The notes under the pieces are model-generated. The model worked only from the letters and a program-made list of their open reading frames with translations, was not told the DNA's origin and searched no databases. Made by a program: the position numbers and the translations under genes. DNA of 64,000 bases from Gadus chalcogrammus (lineage: Eukaryota; Chordata; Actinopteri; Gadiformes; Gadidae): contig NC_079419.1 of NCBI RefSeq assembly GCF_026213295.1, positions 9,359,288-9,423,287 on the forward strand, in the 5' to 3' direction. Position 1 is the first letter of the stretch. Every line of letters begins with the position of its first letter. Of the stretch, positions 36,030 to 47,982 are shown one piece after another.

Positions 36030-36510
36030 GTAAAACTTTATAACCAACGGAAACAGCTCCATGATATTGCCTCTGTAATCCTCACCATGAATCCATGAAA
36101 ATGCTGACGGGTTTTCCGGTGAGATCTTCTTTAGTGTAGTACTTTACCCATATTCCAATGCATGAAAACTATTCAATCGATTAATATCATGTCAAAATTT
36201 TGCTACATTGACTTGGTTGTCCTTAATGTTACCAGTTACCCAAATGTTTTATCATTTGTTTAGCTCTTTATTATGTTGGTGTTATTGTTCCTTGTCAAGG
36301 GAAAATACTAACAATCATCTGTGAGAGTTTCCGGTCAAATATATGAATTATCTGAATTTATTCCGATTTTGTCTCCGGTTTTTGCGTGATCGAAAGAAAG
36401 TGTCAATTGTATTAATGGTAGTTTTTTTTAAAGAATGTTTGTGTTTTAATTGTTATTCATTCATTAAAATTCTCTTCCCTCTCTCCACCTCCACCTCTCA
36501 TGTCGGGTAG
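36030..36510 (+). other. Intron before the DPFVPTAIL exon
   Basis: Phase-1 intron of 481 nt (484 nt if the alternative GAG acceptor is used). AT-rich, with a C/T-rich stretch at about 36470-36500. Nothing else recognised. Confidence 0.75.
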
Positions 36511-36543
36511 GAGCTGATCCATTTGTGCCAACTGCTATTCTAG
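36511..36543 (+). CDS. ptprm: ptprm small optional exon, DPFVPTAIL, with NAGNAG acceptor
   Basis: A 33-nt exon after TAG (36508-36510) with donor GTGAGA (36544), phase 1 on both sides. It reads (G)ADPFVPTAIL with the carried-over G. The next triplet after TAG is GAG, so a tandem NAGNAG acceptor exists. Using the second AG gives 36514-36543 (30 nt), omitting one glycine. TAG is normally preferred over GAG. The peptide equals the optional DPFVPTAIL insert known from a PTPRM isoform and resembles DPLVPTAVL of PTPRK. It lies in the juxtamembrane linker. Skipping keeps the frame. Confidence 0.88.
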   Translation, partial: ELIHLCQLLF

Positions 36544-37182
36544 GTGAGACACGTTCTGCTTTCTTCCCCCACGGGCTTTGGATCGTATTCAATATTTATC
36601 TCTTTGTACTTTTCCCGTAGAAATGTAAAGGTGTCCACAATGTTGCAAAGTACTGCACTACATTAGCAAGTCTCGCAAGCGTTTGATCGCACAGGCAATC
36701 CGAGCTGAAACCATCATTCCCTCCCTTTGGTTTTGGTTGGGCTCTTTTCACTGGAGAACTGCTTCCTCACCACCATACCTGCCTGCATCCCCCCCTCCCC
36801 CCCCCCCACACACATGACAACCCCTTACCCTCCCTTCAGTACCCCACTTCTCCCCATCATCATAGCAAGGGGCTCCCTCGGGGGGGAGGGGGGGATTGGG
36901 GGGGGCGGAGGCTGGCTTCACTGCATCCCATCCGCGTTTGCGTTTGTCGTTGCGTGTGACGTCACTTAACATCGTTTGACCTCTCATATGCATGGACCAG
37001 ACGTGTGGCCTGGATGTGGGCGGCCGGGTAGGGGGGGGAGGGGGGGGGGGGGGGGGTTGGGCGTGGAGGAAGGGGTGTGGTATGCGCAGTATATGCTACT
37101 GTGCAGAGGGCGGCAGCGTTACACACAGACACATGGAAGAGAAGCGAATGGGTGAGAGACTGAGGTAGGAAGCAACCCATAT

Positions 37183-37300
37183 CTCTCTCTCGCTCTCGCT
37201 CTCTCTCTTTCTCCCTCTCTCTCTCTCTCTCTCTCTTTCTCCCTCTCTCTCAGTCTCTCTCTCTCTCTCTCTCTCTTTCTCCCTCTCTCTCTGTCTCAAC
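37183..37300 (+). repeat. Interrupted CT-rich array
   Basis: TCTCTC blocks separated by TTTCTCCC, with a recurring unit of about 30 nt. Confidence 0.85.
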
Positions 37301-38649
37301 GACCCCCTCCACCACGCCTCCACAGAAATGAACGAGTATATGTAAATAGTGTCATGGTCAGAATATCTAAGGACTCTAGAATAACGTGATGCCCCTCTAT
37401 CACCTCCACCTCTACCTCCCCCCCCTGCCCCTCTCTCCGCTGTGCATTCTACCCCCCTCCCCCCTCACCCGCCCCCCTCTCCCCTCCAAAACAACAACCT
37501 TTTCTATTATTCTTTTTAATGTCCCCCTCCCCACAACCTCTTGCCTGTGGCTAAACTCTAGTGACCCAATTGTTACGTTGCGTCTTTTTTTTCTCCTCCC
37601 CGTTGCTGTTGTTGTTGTTTGTTTTGTTTCCTTCCCCACCCGTGTTTATCCGTCTTGCTCGGTGATAAAGCAGAATAATAAAGAGCATTTAGTTTTTCTG
37701 CGTTAATTATTGCTGGCCTTTGTTGGAGCATGCAGAGCAGCAGCAGCAGCAGTGTAGCGTCAGACCGAGCGCAGAAAACCATGGCTCCTAAGTGGGGCAC
37801 TGGTGCAGCAATAATTCACTACTGCAGGCCACGACGGGAGAAAACACCCAGCGCAACGCTTTCTCTATTGTTCCCCCCCCCCCGAAATACTCTGTGAAAT
37901 CGCCCCCCTTTTTCCCTTCAACAAAATACTACAATATGTATTTTTTGTATCTCAAATTTATTTATTTATCTTCTCAAAACTACGACCTCTGACGCTCTGG
38001 CGTCCTGCCTGTCGTGGGGACAGCGTGCGTATGGCCCGCTCGCAAATTAATGAGGCGTGGGACAATTAACATGAGATTAAGGCGCGCCGGGGAAGGTTAC
38101 ACACTCGCGGCCGTGACGGGGGCCCCGCCGTGTTTCAGGTCGGCCCCGTCAGCGGCGATTACAAGCGACAGGCCGACCGAGCGCCCGGGCCCTCTGATTG
38201 TCCTCCTGGTTGCCCCTTATGAGGTGCGCGGGTGTCCTCGCCCGCCCTGCGGGAAATCACGGCCCAGGCTCGTGACGGCGAGACGTGCACATGACAGCAG
38301 ACATTAAGGACCCAGATAGAATCAGGATAGTCCCACGCGTAACAAACCGGACTCCCCTTCAGTGGCCTTTTTGTCGTTGTTTTAGTTTGTTCCCCCCCTC
38401 CACATCCCCACCACCATTACATGCTTGTTTCCCTTGTTTATTTATTTCATTTTTGTCTTGCACTGATGAACCTGCCCCTCCCCCCCATCCATCCAACTTA
38501 ACAACCCCACCATCGCACCCCCACCCTCCCCCCACCTAAAGGCTATGACTTGGCCACTTTGTACAGGGGGGGGCATGGGAGCGGCCCTGTAGCCTAGCTC
38601 TCTGGACCATTACTTTACTGTGACAGGTTCTTCTCGTGCTGTATTGTTG

Positions 38650-38845
<196 letters not shown>

Positions 38846-38881
38846 AACACTTAACCTCTTATGTATCTGCTATCTAAAAAG

Positions 38882-38893
38882 TCCCCATTAATG
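38882..38893 (+). CDS. ptprm: ptprm 12-nt microexon, VPIN
   Basis: Twelve nucleotides, TCCCCATTAATG, between AAAAAG (ends 38881) and the strong donor GTAAGT (38894). With the phase-1 G before and the G taken by the next exon, it encodes V-P-I-N. The optional PTPRM insert that I know reads DPFVPTAIL-VPIN-DET, so it is exactly placed between the exons at 36511 and 40839. It is phase 1-1, so it can be included or skipped freely. TGC at 38868-38870 lies 12 nt before the splice site, a feature known from SRRM4/nSR100-dependent neural microexons. Neural regulation is inference only. Confidence 0.88.
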
Positions 38894-40656
38894 GTAAGTT
38901 TTAACCCCCAAATGGGCCCTGGGTTGTTTGGGGGTGGTGGAAGGAGGTGGTGTTTGCTCAGCAAGCAGGCCAAAGCGTAAGAAAAAAAGAAAAGAAAAAA
39001 AAAAGAAACCAAAAAGAAAACCAAAAGCATAAGAAACGTCTGCTTCTGACATGGACACCATGACATCACTGCATGGGCCCCGGACATGTCAGCATCCCAC
39101 CGCCCTCTGCCTTCCTGCCCACCGAAACCATTAGCCTAGCATGATCACAGTACAGTGCCCATAATACTGCAGCATCACCCCTCCTGCCCCATGCATCCTC
39201 CTGTCATCTCCAACCCCCACCCTCTATGTCGTTCCCTTGTAATTATTATTACTATTATTAGTATTGATATCAGTTATACAGTCGGCGGGAGGTTAATGTT
39301 GTGGTTTCATTTTTCTTCCGTTGTCATTTATTCGGGTGGAGGGGGTCTCGGTTTGGGGGGGGGGCGGAATCCGACGTTGTGTGTCTGTGTGTGTGCGTGT
39401 GTGTGTGTTTGCGTGCCGCTTTCCACGCTGCCTGCTGCCACACGCTTCTCTGGTCTGCCCCACCGCACCCCCCGCTCTCCTCCATTCCTCCTCCCGCCCC
39501 CGTCCCTCCATGTATACATACCGACCCCCCCTCGCCTCTGCCACTCACCATGGGTTCTAGTGGGGGGGGGGGGGCTGTGCCCCCAACACTCGCCAAAATA
39601 TAATGGGGAATAAAAAACTCGTACAGCCTCTTTATGAGTCTTTATGCACTCTCGCCTTGCTACCCTCCCAACCCCCCCCCCCCCCCCCCCCCGGGCTCTT
39701 CGGAGCCCACCCCCTCCCACCCATCACTTAGTGGGTACTATCTTAACAGCATAACCCTAATATAGTAAGTGCACTACCAAGAGGCCACACTTTGCCAGTT
39801 AAGAGGCCGGTTGTAGAGAAAAAAGCGTTTTCTCCCGGCCACACCCACACAAACACACACACACACACACACACGCATCGGGACGGACCCCAAACCTTCC
39901 CCACTGCATTGACTCATCCTATTACTCAATGATGTCGTGTTTGTTGTGACCATCCATAACAGAGAGATCACTGACTTTACAAGGGGCTTGTTTACCAATC
40001 GGGATGGGCTTGACATAATGGGTCTACAGCGGTAAATGAGTCTTAAGCCTTCTGTCGGGAAGTGCACTTCCTCACAGTGAGAGACAGGGCCGGACTCTGA
40101 GACTGAGCGCTACGTCCTCATAGATATATATTGTGACTAGATAACACCTGAGCTGCGCTGTTCAGTGGAACGTCTGCGTCAATGCCGCCGCCATCGTGCC
40201 ACGGGGTAACCTGATTGAATGAACGTTGATGGTGCTGCGGTCCCTTTACACTCAGAATCACTCTAAATCGCCTGGATTTTTAAGCAATTTTCAAGCAGGT
40301 TTCTGGTGTTCGTGGCAATGATAATAAAAAGAATAAAAACACTTGTCTGATCTATGTCGGACACCAACCCGCTTGAAGATTGCTAAAAAATAAGGCGATT
40401 TTGAGTGATTTTGAGTGTTAAAGGACCTTAATATCCTCAGTGCTCAGGGTGCATGTGAGGCAAGACCCCCCGGCACCCTCCCCCCCCCCGAGCAATTACA
40501 ACGGCAGCTACCATTAGCGGCTACGTTTAGCAGCAGCTATGTTTAGGGGGGCGCCCTCATTAAACGGCACATAACAATAGCGGTGTAGCATTAAGACCAT
40601 TCTACCGTGACAGGGCATTATGTCACCCCTATCAATCGGCCACACACACGCACGCA

Positions 40657-40702
<46 letters not shown>

Positions 40703-40838
40703 GCACCTGTAACGATACACTGATGAAACCCCAACCACCCATCCTGACTCCTGCCTTTTTATCTCCGAACAACCCGCCTCCCCCCAACCCTTCCCTCCCT
40801 CCCTCCGTCCGTCCGTCCGTCCGTCCGTCCCGAAGCAG
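38894..40838 (+). other. Intron between the VPIN microexon and the wedge exon
   Basis: Phase-1 intron of 1.9 kb. It contains GT-rich DNA at 39379-39412, a 25-nt poly(C) run at about 39668-39692, (CA)n at 39852-39874 and 40660-40700 and a (CCGT)n run at 40801-40830 just before the acceptor. No other coding signal was seen. Confidence 0.75.
40801..40830 (+). repeat. (CCGT)n tetranucleotide run before an acceptor
   Basis: About six copies of CCGT following CCCTCCCT, ending 8 nt before the exon at 40839. It serves as the pyrimidine-rich part of the 3' splice site. Confidence 0.85.
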
Positions 40839-41035
40839 ACGAGAGCCAGACCATGGGCAGCGACACCAGCAGCCTGGTGCAGTCCCACACCCACTCGTCG
40901 CTGCGGAAGCGGGAGCCCGTGGACGTGCCCTACCAGACGGGCCAGCTGCACCCGGCCATCCGCGTGGCCGACCTCCTGCAGCACATCACCCAGATGAAGT
41001 GCTCCGAGGGCTACGGCTTCAAGGAGGAGTACGAG
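40839..41035 (+). CDS. ptprm: ptprm exon: wedge region before phosphatase domain 1
   Basis: A 197-nt exon, acceptor AAGCAG (ends 40838), donor GTAAAG (41036), phases 1 to 0. It reads [60 protein letters not shown] and FKEEYE. This matches [35 protein letters not shown] and onwards. [13 protein letters not shown] is the helical wedge that precedes D1 in receptor phosphatases. The segment is the cytoplasmic regulatory linker. The G of the first codon (Asp) is supplied by whichever phase-1 exon precedes it. Confidence 0.95.
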
Positions 41036-41257
41036 GTAAAGGTGGAGGGGCTAAAACACAGCACCCTGTCCTGTCCTGTCGCGCCGTCACCCCCCCCCCC
41101 CCCACCACCCCCCCTTGTTGTCTTCCCAAGTCCAGCCTTGGGGAGGGATTGCTATTTAAAACAACCTTGGGAGTTTCCTTGCAGGGAGATAGGTCTGCCG
41201 CCCTTGGTGAAAGTTCTTTTTTTCTCCAGGCGCCGGTCCAAATATGGTGGGCTTTGT

Positions 41258-41260
<3 letters not shown>

Positions 41261-41331
<71 letters not shown>
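41261..41331 (+). repeat. (GT)n microsatellite, about 71 nt
   Basis: Uninterrupted GT array, 225 nt after the donor at 41036. Confidence 0.95.
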
Positions 41332-41332
<1 letters not shown>

Positions 41333-41401
41333 GAGTTTCCTGTGATTTTTGTATTGATGGTTGTTACTTCCTCATCTGTCAGTGATAGAATTCTGTTTTC
41401 C

Positions 41402-41404
<3 letters not shown>

Positions 41405-41480
<76 letters not shown>

Positions 41481-41660
41481 AACTCTCTAACTCTCATTGT
41501 TTCACTCCCTTCCTCTCCTCACTTGCTGTCTGTCTCTCTCTCACCCCCTCCATCTCTCTCGCTCTCTCCCCTCCACCTCTCTGCCTCCACCTCTCTCCCC
41601 CCGTCTCCCCTGCTCTCCTCTCCTCCCCCCGTCTCGCTCTCTATCTCCTGCTCTCCCCTG
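41405..41660 (+). repeat. (CT)n array and CT-rich low-complexity DNA
   Basis: A pure CT array to about 41480, then C/T-rich degenerate sequence. Confidence 0.85.
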
Positions 41661-41859
41661 GTGTTTGCTGCAGCTCAGCAGAACTGTTTTGTTTCTCCCC
41701 AGATGCACTTTTATGATGAATTGTTAATGTCCCCCGTCTCGATGCGTTTACAGTGTGATTTGTTTTGTCGTTCATCTGTTTCTTGTTGTCTCGTAGTGAT
41801 GGCACATTTGCACTGGCGCCGTGTTGTACTTGTTTGTGCATCTGCTTTTGCGTACATAC

Positions 41860-41971
<112 letters not shown>

Positions 41972-42439
41972 CACATCATGCCGCCCCAGTTCCCCCCTCA
42001 GAGACCGCATAGACGCGGTAGGGCCAACGTGAGAAGCAACGGCTTGAAAAGTTAAGTGCAAAAAAGAGTGAGAGATGACAGCGCGGCGATGTGCTGCCTC
42101 CCCCCCCCCCCGGTCTGCATCCGGTCCGATTAGCCTGGGGTAGCGCTGCTCTCCTAAGGAGACTGTCACACAGCAGCCACTGTAATCTGACACCTGGCAC
42201 CAGGCGGCTCCTGCTCACCGCGCACACGGCCTCTCTCATTAAGGCGGGCAGCAGCACTCTGCTGCTCCCCCTCACCGTCCCCCGCTCAGCCAGCACAGCC
42301 AATCAGCCGACGGCCAATCCCAAGCCGGCCACGCCGCCAGTCAACAACCAGCCGTTCAACAGCTACACCAACCAATGATACATCGGACACTTAACGGCCG
42401 CCCAGCCACCGTTCAGCCGCCGTACACTTTGCAGTCATC

Positions 42440-43055
42440 CAGCCGGTCAGCCGGCCGCGCCGACCCGCCATTTAGCGAGAGGCTAGTCGGCCAGTTCATC
42501 GCCAGCCAGCCAATAAAACAACCAGTCGATTATCTTGTTAACCACCCCACCAATTACCAATCAACCAATCATGTCATCGGCCATGGTGCCAGCTATCCAG
42601 CCCTGTGGGAGCCAGTCCACCAGGCAGTCCACCAGCCAGTCATTCAGCAGCAAGTCACCAGCAGGCAGTCCACCCGCCAGTCATTCAGTAGGCAGTCATT
42701 CAGTAGGCAGTCATTCAGCAGCCCGCATTCACCAGCTAGTCGACCAGCCAGTCATTCAGTAGGCAGTCTTTCAGCAGGAAGTCATTCAGCAACCAGTCAT
42801 TTAGCAACCATTCATTCAGCAGCAAGTGATTCAGCAGGCAGTCGACAGCCAGTCATTCAGAAGCAAGTGATTCAGTGGACCATCATTCACTAGCCGGTCA
42901 TTCAGCAGTCATTCAGCAGACAGTCCACCAGCCAGTCATTCAGCAGCCAGTCATTAGGCAACAAGCCATTCAGCCGCAATTATTCATCAGGCAGTCAACC
43001 AGCCAGTCATTAGACAGCAAGTCATTCAGCAGCCTGTCCTTCAGCAGTCAGTGCA
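42440..43055 (+). repeat. Degenerate minisatellite, CAGTCATTCAGCAG-like units
   Basis: The core at 42608-43050 is built of diverged 10-16-nt units such as CCAGTCATTCAGCAG and GGCAGTCATTCAGTAG, with higher-order variation. It decays upstream into CCAGCCAGCCAAT-type words. Open frames exist in several phases (Gln/Ser/Val-rich), as expected from the repeat, so the 172-residue frame at 42375-42893 is not called a gene. Confidence 0.85.
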
Positions 43056-43388
43056 AGTGCCAAGACATTTTCCGTAGTCCATCACCACCCGCCATTCCTC
43101 ATTCCCAAGTGCCGCATTAAACAAGCTTCAATTTCTCCTTTTCATTTTCCATTCTCATCCCTCACTTTTCATTCTGTCTTTTATTCATCTCGCCGGTCTT
43201 CATTATTGATGCCATCATAGTATTTAACTGTGCATAGCGCAATAACAGTGTGTAATGCAATAAAAACAGCAATGAAAATGGATGATGTAATAAGACGCTG
43301 ATAGTCTAACAACAGGCTTTAGGACATAAGGACATTTGTCATTTTTGTTCAGGTTATTATCTTGAACTTTATTAAGCAAATGTCACAG

Positions 43389-43391
<3 letters not shown>

Positions 43392-43421
<30 letters not shown>
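43392..43421 (+). repeat. (CA)n microsatellite, about 30 nt
   Basis: A short perfect CA array in AT-rich intron. Confidence 0.9.
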
Positions 43422-43425
<4 letters not shown>

Positions 43426-44309
43426 ATAGAAGGGCAAACTGGAATAGGGGCTTTGGGATTTGTGGGTTTGGGATTTGATTGGATGTTCAAGGGAACGTAT
43501 TCATAAAAAGAGTTCTGAATCAAGTGATCAGAAACTAATAAGTAAATCTACTCGGCTAACCGGTGTAATCTACTTTAGCCTGCCCATCCTATGACCGCTT
43601 ATTAATGTATGTTCACAAACATCTCAAGTTATGGGGGGATTATATATCATTATCAGCGTTTATCAGCCTTTCTTACATTGGAAAAAGGATCACGTCCATT
43701 TTCAGTGATCCAATTATGCACAATTAATTACATTATCAAGGATTGGTAGGCCTTCTCTAATTGCCTCCTTATTTAATTTCTCCCTCTCTCTCTCTCTCTC
43801 CCTATTTCTCTCACTCTTGTCTCCCCTCACCAAGCCTCTCTCTCTCCCATTTTCCCCGTCTTCCCCTCATCTTCAATTCACCACACTTACACCACGGAGG
43901 TGTGAAGCTAACTAATGTAGCCTCCCCAGGCTAGTTGCTGCAGCAGCCAGCATCATTGAGGTGGCTGGTTGGCAGGCTGCCCTGCGGGCCTGCATTGGGC
44001 CCACGCAACTGGAACACCACCGTTGTGTAATAGGCAGTCCAAAGGCTCCACGGCAGAAGCACAAAAACCCAGGCACCATCACCCCCTTTCCACAAGGAGA
44101 CACACACACACACGCAGGCAGGACCACTCTCTCCCTCTCGCTCGCGCACACACACTCACACTCAATCATGCTGTCACCTTGCTGTCTCCCCAGCCCCAAT
44201 TTGACACCATAAAGGCGGGTCGGGCTTCTTGTGGAGACGAATCGAGCTCATTCTCACTTGACTAAAGTGATTCATTTCTATGTTTTGTTCCCTGTGAGTG
44301 TCCGCAGTT

Positions 44310-44453
<144 letters not shown>

Positions 44454-44649
44454 AGAGCTCACTCTGTCTCAGGGTATCTCAATGCCCATTTTAATAATTC
44501 TCTCTCCTTCTTTTGTACAATGAGCTCACCATATGGGCACAGGCTGTGCCTTTTTAAGCTGTTGACTTCTTAAGCTGTTGACTTAACACTGTGCTGTATC
44601 TCTTTCTGACCCCCGCTTCTCGTTACTCTGTACCCTTACTTTGGATCAG

Positions 44650-44658
44650 ATCAATGAG
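44650..44658 (+). other. Speculative 9-nt microexon (INE)
   Basis: ATCAATGAG lies between a C/T-rich stretch ending TTTGGATCAG (acceptor at 44648-44649) and a strong donor GTAAGC (44659). It is nine bases and phase 0-0, exactly the phase of the host intron, so it could insert I-N-E between EEYE and SFFEGQ. I know of no such isoform. Short AG...GTAAGC pairs also arise by chance, so this is only a candidate. Confidence 0.25.
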
Positions 44659-46241
44659 GTAAGCCGACTTTGGTATATTTGTGCACTTTTCTAGACGTGT
44701 AGATGATCACTTTGGAGTAGAGATTTATAAAAGCATATATCTGACAGACAGATGGAGTGTGCGGAGTGTGCTCGCTGGCTCTTCTTCTGTACCCTATAAG
44801 CCCTTTCAGATTTCAATGTCTCACTTTTTGGGACCCAAGACTAAAAAGAGGCATTTACCAACAGAAGCAATGCCACAAAAGATTCTGACAGTGCACAAAT
44901 GTTCACAGCCTTAACAGTGACACCTTGACAGTACCATTTGTTATGGCAAAGAATGAGATATAAATGTAGATATCAATCTTGTACTTGAGTTTGTGAGTAT
45001 GTGCAATATGCCACATCCTCTTTGTATACTTGCCAATTGCTCCACATTGCTGTACTAAAGAGTCTTTGAAAGCATTGGTAGAATTTCAAAATAAGAGCCT
45101 GGAACAATGACCAAAACCATCACAATTCTAATGATAAATATATGTATATATATTACCAGGTTGGACTTGTTATGAATGAGGTGTAGTTCATCCTCAAATG
45201 CTGCTAATTAAACACATACACTATCATCTCTCATAAACCTAAAGTTACATTTAATAAAACAAATGTATTTCATTTGCAAATTCAAATTGAATGCTTTATA
45301 AGCTCTTTAGAAGGCCAATGTTTGACGTAAATAAGTGAACGCATGTCAAAACAATGCACGTTTCACACTCTTAAGAGAGACCACAGTATTTGTTATATAT
45401 ATATATATCGTCACTGCATCATATGTATATTCCATTGTGTTATGTCGTTGCTGTGAATTGTCCAATATTGTCGTGTAGCACAGTTTGGCAGATACACATG
45501 TTGTATTTGATATGAAAACCCTGAAGCCGTTGCTTTAACACAGCTCACCCGAAACAACAACATTCATACAAGTCAATCCGAATGGGACTTTGAGGGCCTT
45601 GAGACCTTGCTATTGTGTTACTGTTGTGTGTGCGTGTGTGTGTGCCCGGTGTCCTCACGTTGCTACAGTTGGATTCTATCTCGCGCCAATCATCGAAAAA
45701 ATACACGCCAGTGAAAAGCACAATCCTAATATTGGCAAACGCCTTCGAACAAAATGCACAACTCTCTAAATAAGGGTTTTTAGTGAGTGATTTAAAGATG
45801 GGCCATAAAGTAACAGCAGGCGCGGTGTTTTGATATATCGCATTCAGATAAATCCACTGCGTCATCAGTTTTTATGGGCCACCAACTGTTGTCTTTTCAA
45901 ATTAACAAGTAGGTACTTTGAAGCCAGTCACCTGGAAACAAAGATTGATTCATTTAATTTGGATACAAGGAGGTTCTGCGAGACGAGAATGGTGTTGTCG
46001 TCGGAGTGCTTCTATCATATCCACCACTTCTCATGGTTATCCCCTGGGCTCCTCCACGCTGCTCAGAACAGTCCCCCCCCCCCCCCCCCCCCACCCGTTT
46101 AAGACAGAACTATTATGAACCAGTGACAGGTAACACCTTTTAGTGCGAACGAGATTTCCCCGAGACTTATATGAGTCTTATCCTTCGGAGTGACAGCGAG
46201 AATGACATTGCCCGGGACATTTTCACAAGACTTACGGCCTG

Positions 46242-46243
<2 letters not shown>

Positions 46244-46283
<40 letters not shown>

Positions 46284-46312
46284 TGTGTTGTGTGTGTGTG
46301 TGTGTGTGTGTG

Positions 46313-46384
<72 letters not shown>
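46244..46384 (+). repeat. (GT)n microsatellite with phase interruptions
   Basis: About 140 nt of GT with several GGT or TTG single-base interruptions. Confidence 0.95.
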
Positions 46385-46386
<2 letters not shown>

Positions 46387-46660
46387 GCGGACTCCAGCAT
46401 ATAATATGCCTCGGGTAGACGCACATCAATCATGATGGAATATAGGGAGCCTATTTTCTTCCTTTTTTTTTGTAAGCGTATTAAAGCTGTTTCTCGGCGA
46501 AATCACTAATCCTAAGGCCTAGGCAGCCCGAGTGTGTCCTTGAGTTGGGTCTTTAAAGGCCTCTGTGTGGCTCCACGGCTTCCAAATGAGATGAATGAAT
46601 GCAACATTGATGAGTGACTAATAGCTCCCTGGAGCAACCGAAAATATGTCTGCATGCGAG

Positions 46661-46673
46661 ACACACGCGCACG

Positions 46674-46745
<72 letters not shown>
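46661..46745 (+). repeat. (CA)n microsatellite
   Basis: CACGCGCACGCACG leading into about 65 nt of perfect CA on the sense strand. Confidence 0.93.
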
Positions 46746-46749
<4 letters not shown>

Positions 46750-47397
46750 TACGCGCGTCTCACAGGGAAAAACACCCTCAACCCTCCTAAAACCGAGTGA
46801 TTGTCTCTGACGGATGTCTCACGAGTCTGTAATTGATGATAATCATGCAGTCAGAGTTGCAACGTATTCGCAGCGTTCTCACACATAGACACAAGGTGAT
46901 TACAAGAAGAACGAGGTTGGGGGGTCGCGGAGTTGAGGGGAGGGGAGGAGGAGAGTGGGTGTCCATGAAACTATAACGTGCTCCTGTCCATGCTTGTCCA
47001 CCAGTTAAGTCTGCACCCCCAAACCTTCACTCCCATCGCCCACCCCTCTTGGCTGACTCCTCCTCCCCCCCCCCCCACCACCACCACAAGGGACCCAGCC
47101 TTACTAAGTCACGGGAGGCACCAGAGATGTATTTTCATAATTTGCCTTAACTGTGCCTTGGATGGTGCCAGGCTGGAAGCCTCCCCAGCGAGGCACGATA
47201 CATATTTCATGAGGGGGTAATCTGAGTCGAGCGGTTTTTGATCTGCCGATGATGATGATGAGCTAGGCTGAATTACCCCCCCCACCACCACCACCACCCC
47301 TGGTCTGCAACGAGTGGTGTTGAGTGAGTGCTTCAGATTTCAGACAGGGGCCGGGGGAGATGGAACTAGCACTGCCTCCTCCTGGTTGGAGCTCTGG

Positions 47398-47480
47398 GGG
47401 GGGGGGGGGGGGGGGGGGAGGAGGAGGAGGGAGGAGGAGGAGGAGGAGGAGGGGGGGGAGGAGGAGGAGGAGGAGGAGTA
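47398..47480 (+). repeat. Poly(G) and (GGA)n tract
   Basis: About 23 consecutive G, then GGA trinucleotides with a GGGGGGGG interruption. Strong G-quadruplex potential in the pre-mRNA. Confidence 0.9.
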
Positions 47481-47894
47481 GGGAGGGCAGGAGGAGATTG
47501 TTGCATCACGGGTTGAACGCGACGCGTGGGACCGTTCGTGCCCTCGCGCTGCTCCCGGTTTGACACACATCTCCTTGTCGCCTCTCCGTCTCCTCCGCCT
47601 CCCAGTCCCGCCCCCCCCCCCCCCCCCCCCCATGTCAAATAATGAGCTGGAGACATCTCAGTCTTTCTTATGTTGAGTTTCCCTTTCCTGCCTTATCCTT
47701 CCCCTTCCCCACGCGCCGTCTGTTGGCTGCGTGCCACCGCTGTCTCGCTGCCTCTTGCCGATCCGAAAGAGAAGGAGTGTGTGTGCTCCGTCGGGGTCGG
47801 GCTCATCCCGCTCAGGCCGCTCTCGGCGTTCTCCGACCCACTGTGTTCTCTGTGCTCCTCCTCCCCTTCCTCTCTCCTCGTCTCTCTCTCCCAG

Positions 47895-47982
47895 AGTTTC
47901 TTCGAAGGACAGTCGGCGCCCTGGGACTCTGCCAAAAAGGACGAGAACCGCATGAAGAACCGATACGGGAACATCATCGCAT
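47895..47982 (+). CDS. ptprm: ptprm exon: entry to phosphatase domain 1
   Basis: An 88-nt exon, acceptor TCCCAG (ends 47894), donor GTGCGT (47983), phases 0 to 1. It reads SFFEGQSAPWDSAKKDENRM then KNRYGNIIA. KNRY is the start of the conserved phosphotyrosine-recognition motif of PTP domains (KNRY..I..YD..RV). The exon ends one base into the tyrosine codon of the YDHSRV motif, so the next exon must begin AT/AC GAC CAC or similar. It matches PTPRM almost exactly (SFFEGQSAPWDSAKKDENRMKNRYGNIIA is shared). Confidence 0.94.

Noticed and set aside
42375..42893. 172-residue Gln/Ser-rich open frame
   Set aside because: It arises from a minisatellite that is open in more than one phase. Unit drift does not respect codons and no homology was recognised.
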